Source: Alkaliphilus transvaalensis ATCC 700919
GTDB lineage: Bacteria > Bacillota > Clostridia > Peptostreptococcales > Natronincolaceae
Assembly (NCBI RefSeq): GCF_000621485.1
Contig: NZ_JHYF01000002.1
Coordinates: forward strand, 248,001 to 312,000
Length of the DNA: 64,000 bases
Direction: 5' to 3'
The notes under the pieces were generated by a model. It made no database searches. It had not been told where the DNA came from and saw nothing but the letters and a program-made list of their open reading frames with translations. Shown here piece by piece: positions 55,620 to 64,000 of the stretch (positions are counted from its first letter, which is position 1; the number at the start of each line of letters is the position of its first letter). The position numbers and the translations under genes are program-made.

Positions 55620-57734
55620 ATGAATCATATAAAAACAAAGGGACGGTTATTAATTTTATTTTTTGTAATGATGATTATTAGCGGATGTGGCAGAGATCAA
55701 AATTTTACTGGACAATTAAAATTGGAGAACATTCAAGAACATCTACTATACTTTACCAATGAGGAACTGGAAGGAAGATTAGTGGGTAGTGAAGGGAATC
55801 AGTTGGTAGTAAACTATATTGATGATTATTTTAGAAAAATTGAGCTTACGCCTCTAGAAGGAGGAAGCTATAAACGAGAATTTAGAACAATACAACCCCA
55901 CGTTGGAATAGCAACGCTACAAATAAATGATTCATCGGGTAATCCCATTAAAGTCTATGAACATACTGTTGACTTTAGAGTGCCCTTAGATGGATTAAGT
56001 GTAGGAGGGGCCTTTCAAGGAAATATGGTGCATTTAACTGACTTCAGTCAACTACTGCATACAGATGATCGATATGAGGATACTGCTGTTTTAATTGACT
56101 ATCATGATGCAGCTTTTGATAGATTAAATAGAAGTTCCCATCAGATGGATGAACGTCTTCGTTCAGAGAAGGCTGCTGTAGTAATTTATCCAGAAGAAAA
56201 ACCAGTAGATCTCCATGACTTAAGTTTAGGTAGTAAATTAACCTTTACCCCTGAGAGAGGTCTTTTAAAACTTGGAGTAAAGAGGGAAGTTTTTAATGAA
56301 ATTGTTGAATTTAGTAATCTAGGATACACAATAGACGTTGAGACAGTTTTATCTTTTGATCCAGTGATATCAAATAATGTGATAGGGGTTATCCCTGGAA
56401 AAAGTCAACAGTATGAACGATATATTATTATAGGAGCATCTATTGATGGTCTAGGTCGAGATGCTATGGGAAATATTTATCCATCTGCCTCCAATAATGC
56501 TTCTTCCCTCGCACTATTATTAGAACTAGCAAGAGAAATGAAAAATCAAGATATAAACCTTGATGCTACTCTTATATTCTTGGCCTATAATGGTAAGCAA
56601 ACGGGAGGAATAGGGATAGAGTCATACTTTTCAAACCCCATATCAACAAATGAAAAGACTCAGGTTATTTTATTAGATCAGTTAGGTGGAGAAAATGCTG
56701 GACCATTGACAGTTTCAACTTATCAGAATCCTAGGGCTGATAGAAAACGGGTAAAGTCCATTGTAAATAGATGGGTGTTGATGGGTGATGAATTGGGTCT
56801 TGAGCTTCAAGAGAGTTTAAGCTCTACCAATGGATCATTGATGGAGTTTAGAAAAAGAGGTGTGCCTGCAGTTATACTGTCATCAAAGAATCAAGATGTA
56901 CTTAATAGTCCATATGACGATAGTGATAGTATCTATTTAGATGAATTAAATCAGGTAGGTATGCTAATTTTAAGTTATATTGATACTTATGGGAATATAA
57001 GTTTACTGACGGAATTAATGGTGATGCTTAGCAGTGGATGGTGGCTTGTTATATTGTTGGTATTAATAGCAGTTTTTAAAATTTACTATTCTAAAAAAAA
57101 CAAAGAATCAATTAATCCTTTAATTAGAAAGATATTAAATTACCCTATCATAACAATCGGTCTTGTTTGTACTTTATTTTATATGATTTTAATACTTCAA
57201 GTTTGGTATATTGAGATGGATTTCCAAGGGGTAGCTGAATCGCAGGTAAATATTACAGGCGGAATATTAATTCATCACTTACTATTAAATATCTTTTCTA
57301 TGATGGTAATGGGGATTTATTTCTCAGGAAATTTAATTTTTATAGGGGTAGCTGCTATTGCCATTAGGCAATTCTTTGACAATATTGGAAATAAACTATA
57401 CCTTCTAATTTTAACAATAACTGGGGGCATTGCTTATTATGTTTCCTTTAAACAAATGTATCACCCACCCTTAGAAGTGTTGATACCAAATATTCTATCA
57501 CCAGAAAATGCAGTTTTCGTTATGCCATTGGTGTTTACAGCACTGAGCTTTATCGTTACATGGGTCTATATTAAAGAGACAGAAAAGTGGAGCCGAATTC
57601 CAGTGTCAAAAATGAGAATACTAATCTGCTATATTATATCACTGTTTTTTATTACCCTATTCCTTTATGGACCGTATATTTCATCTAAAGAATTTGCAGA
57701 CTTACGTGGTGGGGGAAGAAGTGTTTTTTTCTAA
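55620..57734 (+). CDS. Membrane lipoprotein with degenerate M28 peptidase domain (likely pseudoenzyme)
   Basis: The 704-residue protein has a lipobox IISGC (Cys23), a PA-like inserted region and an M28-fold domain (about 250-455). Six predicted membrane helices fill 465-695. The M28 landmarks are recognisable but the zinc ligands are replaced: GASIDGLG has Ser274 for His, SASNNASS has Asn292 for Asp, YNGKQTGG has Lys326-Gln327 for Glu-Glu, and NSPYDDSD has Ser430 for His. Only LLDQLG Asp353 remains. It thus probably binds rather than cleaves peptides. It precedes a peptide ABC transporter, in the same direction. Confidence 0.88.
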   Translation: MNHIKTKGRLLILFFVMMIISGCGRDQNFTGQLKLENIQEHLLYFTNEELEGRLVGSEGNQLVVNYIDDYFRKIELTPLEGGSYKREFRTIQPHVGIATLQINDSSGNPIKVYEHTVDFRVPLDGLSVGGAFQGNMVHLTDFSQLLHTDDRYEDTAVLIDYHDAAFDRLNRSSHQMDERLRSEKAAVVIYPEEKPVDLHDLSLGSKLTFTPERGLLKLGVKREVFNEIVEFSNLGYTIDVETVLSFDPVISNNVIGVIPGKSQQYERYIIIGASIDGLGRDAMGNIYPSASNNASSLALLLELAREMKNQDINLDATLIFLAYNGKQTGGIGIESYFSNPISTNEKTQVILLDQLGGENAGPLTVSTYQNPRADRKRVKSIVNRWVLMGDELGLELQESLSSTNGSLMEFRKRGVPAVILSSKNQDVLNSPYDDSDSIYLDELNQVGMLILSYIDTYGNISLLTELMVMLSSGWWLVILLVLIAVFKIYYSKKNKESINPLIRKILNYPIITIGLVCTLFYMILILQVWYIEMDFQGVAESQVNITGGILIHHLLLNIFSMMVMGIYFSGNLIFIGVAAIAIRQFFDNIGNKLYLLILTITGGIAYYVSFKQMYHPPLEVLIPNILSPENAVFVMPLVFTALSFIVTWVYIKETEKWSRIPVSKMRILICYIISLFFITLFLYGPYISSKEFADLRGGGRSVFF

Positions 57735-58062
57735 ATTGATAGAAAAAGTTATTAATTATACTTAATATTTCGAAAAATGGTTGTAATTTATTCGCTTTTT
57801 TATTAAAATTATAAAAAGTCTAAAAAATCTGAAAAACAACTAAATTAAAAAAACTAACCGTATAAAAAAAATTATCCAAAAAAAAAGGAATTTTAGAAAA
57901 CATATAGAAATATTATATTAGTTAAAATTTATAGAAAAATTACAACATTCGACAAAATGTGATTTTTCAATCTTGCAAAACAAAATATTTGTTATTAGTA
58001 GGAAGAAGTAGCAATGCTTTTTCCTATTATTATAAAAAATCATTAAAGGGGGAAACAAAAAA
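57735..58062 (+). other. AT-rich leader before the peptide transporter operon
   Basis: This 328-base gap contains poly-A/poly-T runs but no gene or strong terminator. It must hold the promoter of the opp operon unless that is read through from the M28-like gene. Confidence 0.45.
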
Positions 58063-59745
58063 ATGAAGAAAAAACTAATTTTAGTGTTGGTTCTTACATT
58101 AGTTGCATCAATGTTTTTAGCAGCTTGTGCGCCTAAAGAGCCAGCAACTACAGGTGACAATGGTGAGCCAAGTAAGCCAATTCTTGGTTCAGACAGAGGT
58201 AATATTATAACTGTTGGTGGAACAAACGTAAATGGTGTATTTAATCCTGTTGGTTACCAAACAGCTTATGATGCAGATATTATTGGTTTAGTATTTGACT
58301 ATTTATTAAGCTGGGAAGAAGATACAACCCTTACAACTGAGGGCGGTTTAGCTGAGAGCTATACAGTGTCTGATGACGGATTAGTTTATACTTTTAAATT
58401 AAGAGAAGGAATCAAATTTCACGATGGTGTTGAATTAACAGCAGAAGACGTTGCCTTCACTTGGGAAGTAATTATGAGACCAGACTACAAAGGAAGATTA
58501 TTCAATAGTGTAAGATATATTGTTGGAGCTGAAGAAGTTAAAGCTGGTGACGCTGATTGGCCAGAAGGAATTAAGATCCTTGATGACTATACAGTTGAGG
58601 TTACTATGACAGAGTCAAGAGCTACTAATTTAAGAAATATTGGTACAATTTGGGTTATGCCAAAGCATTATTATGACAAAGCAACTTATGATGAAATGGC
58701 AGATTTAGATAGAGACCCTCTTGGAACAGGTCCTTTCATGATGAAAAACTATGTTGTAGATCAATATGTTGAGTTAGATCCTAACCCAGACTATTGGAGA
58801 GGTGCTCCAAAGGTTGATGGTTACATCTATCGACATGTAGCAAGAGCCAACGAATTATCAGAGTTCCAAATTGGATCAATTGATGCAGTTAACTTTGAAA
58901 CATCAAAAGAAAATTATGAATTAATTAAAGAGTTTGATCATGGTTACTTAATAAATAACTGGAATAATGGTTATGCCTTTGCAGCATTTAACTTTACTAA
59001 TCCTATCTTCCAAGATCAAAGGGTTAGACAGGCGTTAGTATATGGTGTTGATAGACATGGTTTCGTTGAATCCTTCTTCGGAGCAGACGGAGCATTTGTT
59101 GCTAATACTCCAATTTCTCCAGTTTCTTGGGCTTATCCAGATTCTGGTTTAAATGAATACAAATATAATCCAGAGAAAGCGGCTGAATTATTAGATGAAG
59201 CTGGCTGGTTACTTGAAAGTGACGGATGGAGATATAAAGACGGACAAAAATTTGAGTTTAACTGGAAAACTTACCAAGAAGCAGCTTGGTCTGTTCAGTT
59301 CCCAGCTTTAGCTAAGGAAAACTGGGCACAATTAGGAGTAGATGTAGAAATCGAGTTAATGGACTTTAACTCCCTTGGAACATTAATCCAAGACCCAGCA
59401 AATAAAGATGAGTGGGATATGTATGTTATGGCATGGTCATTAACAACTGACCCAGACATGGCATCGACTTACAGTATTAAAAATGCACCTCCAGGAAACA
59501 ACAGAGGTTACTACCACAATGAAAAACTAGAAGAATTAATGGAAAAAGGTGTACTTGAGTTAGATCAAAACAAGCGTAAAGAAATTTATCAAGAAATAGC
59601 TATAGAGTTCAACGAAGATCTACCATATATCTTCGTATATATGAGAACTAACCCATGGATAGTAAATAATAGAATTAAGAACTTCAATCCAACTGAGTTC
59701 AGAAGATACTACATGGATGCTCATTTATGGGAAATTGTTCAATAA
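58063..59745 (+). CDS. oppA: ABC transporter solute-binding lipoprotein, oligopeptide type
   Basis: The 560-residue lipoprotein (lipobox FLAAC, Cys22) belongs to the SBP_bac_5 family: GLAESYTVSDDGLVYTFKLR and IKFHDGVELTAEDVAFTWE are its signature. It captures peptides outside the membrane for the OppBC channel. The Opp, Dpp or App subtype cannot be told from sequence. Its own hairpin at 59770 separates it from oppB, which usually leads to higher expression of the binding protein. Confidence 0.93.
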   Translation: MKKKLILVLVLTLVASMFLAACAPKEPATTGDNGEPSKPILGSDRGNIITVGGTNVNGVFNPVGYQTAYDADIIGLVFDYLLSWEEDTTLTTEGGLAESYTVSDDGLVYTFKLREGIKFHDGVELTAEDVAFTWEVIMRPDYKGRLFNSVRYIVGAEEVKAGDADWPEGIKILDDYTVEVTMTESRATNLRNIGTIWVMPKHYYDKATYDEMADLDRDPLGTGPFMMKNYVVDQYVELDPNPDYWRGAPKVDGYIYRHVARANELSEFQIGSIDAVNFETSKENYELIKEFDHGYLINNWNNGYAFAAFNFTNPIFQDQRVRQALVYGVDRHGFVESFFGADGAFVANTPISPVSWAYPDSGLNEYKYNPEKAAELLDEAGWLLESDGWRYKDGQKFEFNWKTYQEAAWSVQFPALAKENWAQLGVDVEIELMDFNSLGTLIQDPANKDEWDMYVMAWSLTTDPDMASTYSIKNAPPGNNRGYYHNEKLEELMEKGVLELDQNKRKEIYQEIAIEFNEDLPYIFVYMRTNPWIVNNRIKNFNPTEFRRYYMDAHLWEIVQ

Positions 59746-59769
59746 TCTCTAGACTCTAACTGAATATTC

Positions 59770-59803
59770 AAGTATATAGCCTGGTTCTACTGGGCTATAT
59801 GCT
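59770..59803 (+). repeat. Intercistronic hairpin between oppA and oppB
   Basis: AAGTATATAGCC and GGGCTATATGCTT pair with one mismatch around a 9-base loop. There is no T-tract, so it likely protects the oppA mRNA or partly attenuates. Confidence 0.65.
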
Positions 59804-59832
59804 TGATTAATACTTGATAAGGAGGAATGGAC

Positions 59833-60798
59833 TTGGGTAAGTACATTATAAGACGACTAATACAGCAAATACCAATTCTCATTGGAGTTAGTATTTTACT
59901 GTTCACTATATTTCATTTTGCACCAGGAAATCCTTTAGCATCGTTATTCTCAGATCCAAATATGACACCCGAACAAATTCAACAACTACAGGAAGCATAT
60001 GGTTTTGATAGACCTGCTTACGAACAGTATTTTGATTGGTTAACAAATATGTTAAGGGGAAATTTTGGTCGATCAATTCAACTAAGACAGCCAGTTTCTG
60101 TATTAATACAAGAAAGAATGTGGACGACCTTCCAATTAGCTTTTGGGTCATTATTTTTAAGTTTATTAATTGCCATACCAATAGGGGTAATTTCAGCTAC
60201 AAAACAGTATTCTATATTTGATTACGCAGGTACAATATTTGCATTAATGGGTATTTCGATACCATCATTCTTCTTTGCACTACTAATGATTAGATTTTTT
60301 GGAATTCACCTGAAATGGTTGCCGATTTCTGGAGCTCAATCTCCTGGGATTATCTATGCCTTCCCTTACAATATAATAGATCGTGCAAGGCATATGATTT
60401 TACCCCTTGCAGTATTAGGATTAACAGGGGCAGGAAGTTTAATGAGATATACCCGTTCTAGTATGCTTGAGGTAATTCGTCAAGACTATATTAGAACAGC
60501 AAGAGCAAAGGGATTAAAGGAAAAGGTAGTAATCTATAAACATGCTTTAAGAAATGCACTAATCCCAGTTATAACATTACTTGGTTTTTCATTACCGACA
60601 CTATTCTCTGGCGCAGTAATCATTGAAATTATGTTTGTTTGGCCAGGAATGGGAAGAATGCAGTTTAACTCGGTAATTCAAAGAGACTATCCACTGTTAT
60701 TAGGAATCAACATGTTCTTAGCTCTATTGACGTTAACAGGTAACCTGCTAGCCGATATATCCTATGCATTTGTTGATCCAAGAATTCGTTATGACTAA
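59833..60798 (+). CDS. oppB: Peptide ABC transporter permease OppB
   Basis: The 321-residue permease has six helices and the EAA-like cytoplasmic loop QDYIRTARAKGLKEKVVIYK (about 217-236) that contacts the ATPases. TTG 59833 (MGKYIIRRLI) is preferred over ATG 59827, which would be only one base from GGAGG. It is the second gene of the opp operon. Confidence 0.95.
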   Translation: MGKYIIRRLIQQIPILIGVSILLFTIFHFAPGNPLASLFSDPNMTPEQIQQLQEAYGFDRPAYEQYFDWLTNMLRGNFGRSIQLRQPVSVLIQERMWTTFQLAFGSLFLSLLIAIPIGVISATKQYSIFDYAGTIFALMGISIPSFFFALLMIRFFGIHLKWLPISGAQSPGIIYAFPYNIIDRARHMILPLAVLGLTGAGSLMRYTRSSMLEVIRQDYIRTARAKGLKEKVVIYKHALRNALIPVITLLGFSLPTLFSGAVIIEIMFVWPGMGRMQFNSVIQRDYPLLLGINMFLALLTLTGNLLADISYAFVDPRIRYD

Positions 60799-60815
60799 AA
60801 GGGGGGGCAAAAAAA

Positions 60816-61730
60816 ATGATTAAAGAAGATAAAAAGAAGAAACAACAAGTCGACCCCAATGCAGGTGCTAAAAAAGAAGATGTAATGGGTCCTTGGAAAA
60901 TCATCTGGAAGAGATTGCTTAAGAATAAGTTAGCAATGGTGGGATTAGCGACAATCATAGTAGTAGCCCTATTGGCAATATTTGCACCATACTTAACACC
61001 CCACAGCCCCAGTGCAGTAAATATGGCAAAGACCAATGCTGCACCAGACAATGTAAATCTATTAGGAACAGACGACTTAGGTCGTGACTATCTAACAAGA
61101 TTATTTTATGGAGGAAGAATTTCTTTAACGGTTGGTCTAGTATCAACAAGTATACGTTTATTAATTGGTGTAACTTTAGGTGGAATTGCTGGTTTTTATG
61201 GTAAAAGAGTAGACAACTTCATTATGAGGTTAGCAGATATATTCTCTTGTTTTCCATTTTTACCAATAGCCATTACAGTAGTTGCCTTATTAGGTCCAAG
61301 TATTTATAACGTAATGCTTGTAATAGGTTTACTAGGTTGGCCAGGGATTGCAAGAATCGTTCGTGGTGAAATCTTATCCTTGAGGGAAAGAGAATTTATG
61401 GAAGCTGCTACGGCTTTAGGTATTAGTGACTTTAGAAAAATTATGAAGCATTTATTACCTAATACAATGGCTTCAATTATTGTTTCTGCAACAATCGGAA
61501 TCGCAGCAGCAATTCTGACAGAATCCGCCCTAAGTTATTTAGGTTTAGGGGTAGCACCGCCAACTCCAACATGGGGTAATATGCTTAGAAGTGCAGAAAA
61601 TCAGTTTACTTTAAGGTTTAGATGGTGGTTATGGATTCCTCCAGGGTTAGCTATATTTATTGTGGTAATAAGTCTAAATCTACTTGGTGATGGATTGCGT
61701 GATGCCCTTGACCCAAGACTGAAACAATAG
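60816..61730 (+). CDS. oppC: Peptide ABC transporter permease OppC
   Basis: The 304-residue permease has an N-terminal cytoplasmic Lys-rich start and OppC_N domain, a GTDDLGRDYLTRLFYGGRIS segment (typical for OppC) and a second EAA-type loop EFMEAATALGISDFRKIMKH. It pairs with OppB. AAAGGGGGGG is the ribosome site. Confidence 0.95.
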   Translation: MIKEDKKKKQQVDPNAGAKKEDVMGPWKIIWKRLLKNKLAMVGLATIIVVALLAIFAPYLTPHSPSAVNMAKTNAAPDNVNLLGTDDLGRDYLTRLFYGGRISLTVGLVSTSIRLLIGVTLGGIAGFYGKRVDNFIMRLADIFSCFPFLPIAITVVALLGPSIYNVMLVIGLLGWPGIARIVRGEILSLREREFMEAATALGISDFRKIMKHLLPNTMASIIVSATIGIAAAILTESALSYLGLGVAPPTPTWGNMLRSAENQFTLRFRWWLWIPPGLAIFIVVISLNLLGDGLRDALDPRLKQ

Positions 61731-61744
61731 CTGGAGGTGTGACT

Positions 61745-62728
61745 ATGAAGAATTTATTAGAAGTAAAAAATTTACGAACTCACTTCTATACAGAAGACGG
61801 TATAATACCTGCGGTGGACGGTGTAGATTTTAGTCTCAAACCAGGGCAAACTCTTGGGATTGTTGGTGAGTCAGGATGTGGTAAGAGTATTACCTCCATG
61901 TCTGTTATGAGATTGATTCCAAATCCTCCTGGGAAAATTGTTGATGGTCAAATTACTTTTGATGATCGAAACCTATTAACACTATCTGAAGCAGAAATGA
62001 GAAAAATCCGCGGTAATGATATTGCAATGATTTTTCAAGAACCGATGACATCTTTAAACCCTGTTTTTACAATAGGGTCTCAAATAATGGAAGCCATTAT
62101 GCTTCATCAAAAATTAGACAAGAAGGCCGCCAGAGAAAAGTGTATAGAGATGCTAAATCTAGTTGGTATCCCAAGAGCTGCAGAAATAGTTGATGATTAC
62201 CCCCACCAATTTAGTGGAGGAATGAGACAAAGAGTAATGATTGCAATGGCATTATCTTGTAATCCTAAACTCTTAATTGCAGATGAGCCAACCACAGCCT
62301 TAGATGTTACTATACAGGCCCAAATTCTTGAACTAATGAAAGAACTTAAAGAAAAGCTTAATACTGCTATTATGCTAATAACCCATGACCTTGGAGTTGT
62401 AGCGGAGATGGCTGATTATATTATCGTAATGTACGCTGGTAGGGTAGTAGAGGAAGCGAATGTATATGATTTATTTGAAGCACCAAAGCATCCATATACA
62501 GTTGGATTATTAAATTCTAAACCAAATCTACAGAGAACTGCAGATCGTTTAGAAGTTATTCCAGGTAGTGTGCCTAATCCATTAGCTATACCTCCAGGCT
62601 GTGCATTTAATCCAAGATGCCCCCATGTAATGGATATTTGTAGAGAAGAAATGCCACCACTAGAAAGTATTGGTGGAGAGCGTAAAGTTAGATGCTGGCT
62701 TCATACTAAAAAGGAGGGGGCGAAGTAA
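61745..62728 (+). CDS. oppD: Peptide ABC transporter ATP-binding protein OppD
   Basis: The 327-residue ATPase has Walker A GESGCGKS, signature [12 protein letters not shown], Walker [13 protein letters not shown] and the oligo-HPY tail with [17 protein letters not shown] 61745 is chosen with TGGAGGTG upstream. Its stop overlaps the oppF start by one base. Confidence 0.96.
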   Translation: MKNLLEVKNLRTHFYTEDGIIPAVDGVDFSLKPGQTLGIVGESGCGKSITSMSVMRLIPNPPGKIVDGQITFDDRNLLTLSEAEMRKIRGNDIAMIFQEPMTSLNPVFTIGSQIMEAIMLHQKLDKKAAREKCIEMLNLVGIPRAAEIVDDYPHQFSGGMRQRVMIAMALSCNPKLLIADEPTTALDVTIQAQILELMKELKEKLNTAIMLITHDLGVVAEMADYIIVMYAGRVVEEANVYDLFEAPKHPYTVGLLNSKPNLQRTADRLEVIPGSVPNPLAIPPGCAFNPRCPHVMDICREEMPPLESIGGERKVRCWLHTKKEGAK

Positions 62729-63714
62729 TGAGTGAAATTATTGCAGAAAAAAATGATTTAATAGTTGTTGAAAACCTAAAAAAATACTTCCCCATCAAGT
62801 CTGGAATATTAAAGAGGACAGTTAACTATGTTCGTGCTGTTGAAAATATATCCTTTACAATCAAAGAAGGGGAAACATTAGGAATCGTAGGTGAATCTGG
62901 TTGCGGAAAGTCTACAACAGGAAGAACTCTATTAAGACTATTGGAAAAAACTGAAGGGGATGTTTTCTATAAGGGCAGATCTGTATATGGAATGTCAAAG
63001 GAAGAGCTAAGAAACCTTCGTACAGAAATGCAAATCGTATTCCAGGACCCCTACAGTTCGTTAAACCCACGAATGACAGTTGGTGAAATTGTTGGAGAGG
63101 CCCTTAGCGAACATGGAATTGCAAGGGGCGAAAAGAATGTAGAGATGGTAAAAGATATTATAGAAAGATGCGGACTTGCACCTTATCATATTCGTCGTTA
63201 CCCCCATGAATTTAGTGGTGGACAAAGACAAAGAATTGGTATAGCAAGAGCTCTGGCGTTAAATCCAAAGTTTGTTGTTTGTGATGAGCCAGTTTCGGCA
63301 CTAGATGTATCGATTCAGTCTCAAGTTCTTAACCTGTTAATGGATTTACAAGATGAAATGGGACTAACCTATCTGTTTATTTCCCATGACTTAAGTGTAG
63401 TTAAGCATATTAGTGATCGAATAGGCGTTATGTATTTAGGTTCGATGGTGGAATTAGCACCAAAAGAAGAATTGTATAAAAATCCACTACATCCATATAC
63501 ACAAGCCCTATTATCAGCTATTCCACTTCCAGATCCAAGGAATAGAAGGAAACGTATCATTTTGAAGGGAGACATACCAAGTCCTGCAAATCCACCATCA
63601 GGTTGTCGATTCCATACTAGATGCCCTCATGTAATGGAACAATGTAAAGCAGAAGTTCCAGAGTTTAAAGAGGCAGCACCAGGACACTTTGTAGCTTGTC
63701 ACTTGGTTAAGTAG
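62728..63714 (+). CDS. oppF: Peptide ABC transporter ATP-binding protein OppF
   Basis: The 328-residue ATPase has Walker [13 protein letters not shown], signature [15 protein letters not shown], Walker [12 protein letters not shown] and the HPY tail [14 protein letters not shown]. With OppD it powers peptide import. The start ATG overlaps the stop of oppD (TAATG) and AAGGAGGGGG lies in the end of oppD, so translation is coupled. Confidence 0.96.
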   Translation: MSEIIAEKNDLIVVENLKKYFPIKSGILKRTVNYVRAVENISFTIKEGETLGIVGESGCGKSTTGRTLLRLLEKTEGDVFYKGRSVYGMSKEELRNLRTEMQIVFQDPYSSLNPRMTVGEIVGEALSEHGIARGEKNVEMVKDIIERCGLAPYHIRRYPHEFSGGQRQRIGIARALALNPKFVVCDEPVSALDVSIQSQVLNLLMDLQDEMGLTYLFISHDLSVVKHISDRIGVMYLGSMVELAPKEELYKNPLHPYTQALLSAIPLPDPRNRRKRIILKGDIPSPANPPSGCRFHTRCPHVMEQCKAEVPEFKEAAPGHFVACHLVK

Positions 63715-63736
63715 AATAAAATAAGGGGTGATACGT

Positions 63737-63931
63737 ATGTTGGAAGAGAAGAGACAGCAGGGAATATCTCAACAGTCTGAGTTTCAGACACCTAAGGATG
63801 ACATCGAGTTTGACTGGACTGATATAGTAGCATTCATCATTGCAATTTTTCAAGTCCTATTACCCTATATTGTTTTTATATTCGGTGGCATTATAATCGT
63901 CATGATCATGTTTCAATTAATTTTTAAATAA
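63737..63931 (+). CDS. Small membrane protein at the end of the opp operon
   Basis: The 64-residue protein has a hydrophilic N-terminus (about 1-28) and a hydrophobic C-terminal half (about 31-63) forming one or two helices, with FDWTDIVAFIIAIFQVLLP before a Gly-Gly hinge. AAGGGGTGAT precedes ATG 63737. No family was recognised. It follows oppF by 22 bases and ends at a T-rich terminator, so it is probably cotranscribed and may accompany the transporter. Confidence 0.75.
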   Translation: MLEEKRQQGISQQSEFQTPKDDIEFDWTDIVAFIIAIFQVLLPYIVFIFGGIIIVMIMFQLIFK

Positions 63932-63942
63932 GTATTAGGATA

Positions 63943-63970
63943 AGGGGGAATTTTTTTCCCTCTTTTTTTT
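63943..63970 (+). terminator. Terminator of the opp operon
   Basis: AGGGGGAA and TTTCCCTCT can pair around a short T loop, followed by TTTTTTTT. The stem is short but GC-rich relative to surroundings. Confidence 0.65.
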
Positions 63971-64000
63971 ATGGCTTTGTAAAGTTGTTATGATTAAAAA

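Overview
The window reads as a chromosome segment of a low-GC, spore-forming, anaerobic Firmicute of the class Clostridia. It carries the sporulation genes yqfC and yqfD, a glycyl-tRNA synthetase under a T-box, a class A-type RNase P RNA, a tandem glycine riboswitch and many methyl-accepting chemotaxis proteins, with no aerobic respiratory genes. The mix resembles Alkaliphilus-like Clostridiaceae, but that genus-level guess is an inference from gene content only.

Region 1 (1-19850) is a conserved housekeeping block in the familiar Firmicute order: the tail of an endonuclease/exonuclease/phosphatase protein, nfeD-floA, yqfC-yqfD-phoH-pgpH-ybeY-dgkA(PAP2 fusion), a DUF502 protein, a DUF3048 lipoprotein, cdd-era-yqzL-recO, a DUF4342 protein, T-box-glyQS, and ccpN-ppsR-ppdK. 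Together these cover membrane microdomains, c-di-AMP turnover, rRNA and ribosome maturation, undecaprenol/lipid recycling, DNA repair, glycine charging and control of pyruvate phosphate dikinase.

Region 2 (19850-34460) is an accessory insertion before the dnaG block. It holds two chemotaxis transducers, an unrecognised 160-aa gene, an APH-type kinase, a stalk-domain secreted protein, a divergent histidine kinase/response regulator pair beside an exported FMN+FAD reductase of the fumarate reductase type, and a decayed strip: a GGDEF remnant, a 38-codon MGDG-synthase-like fragment and a stand-alone CarA N-terminal-like protein. A nucleotidase on the minus strand ends it.

Region 3 (34700-42600) returns to the conserved core: dgt, yaiI, dnaG-sigA (macromolecular synthesis operon without rpsU), trmK-nif3, an RNase H-like gene and rnpB with its promoter and terminator.

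Region 4 (42600-64000) is mixed: a MazG-like protein; a tandem glycine riboswitch whose terminator stem shares bases with aptamer 2 P1, in front of an orphan PTS_EIIC_2-type permease; an AhpD-like protein; an XRE-PAS regulator next to a Cache chemoreceptor; an amine oxidase with a small partner gene; a lipoprotein-like pentaheme nitrite reductase (nrfA) followed by resB-ccsA for cytochrome c assembly but without nrfH; a membrane M28-like protein that has lost almost all zinc ligands; and a complete oppABCDF-type peptide ABC transporter with a small membrane protein after it.

The most novel-looking items are the glycine-switched orphan permease, the catalytically dead M28 membrane lipoprotein, and the two-component-linked exported flavoprotein reductase. 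No CRISPR array, tRNA, rRNA, insertion sequence or prophage was recognised.
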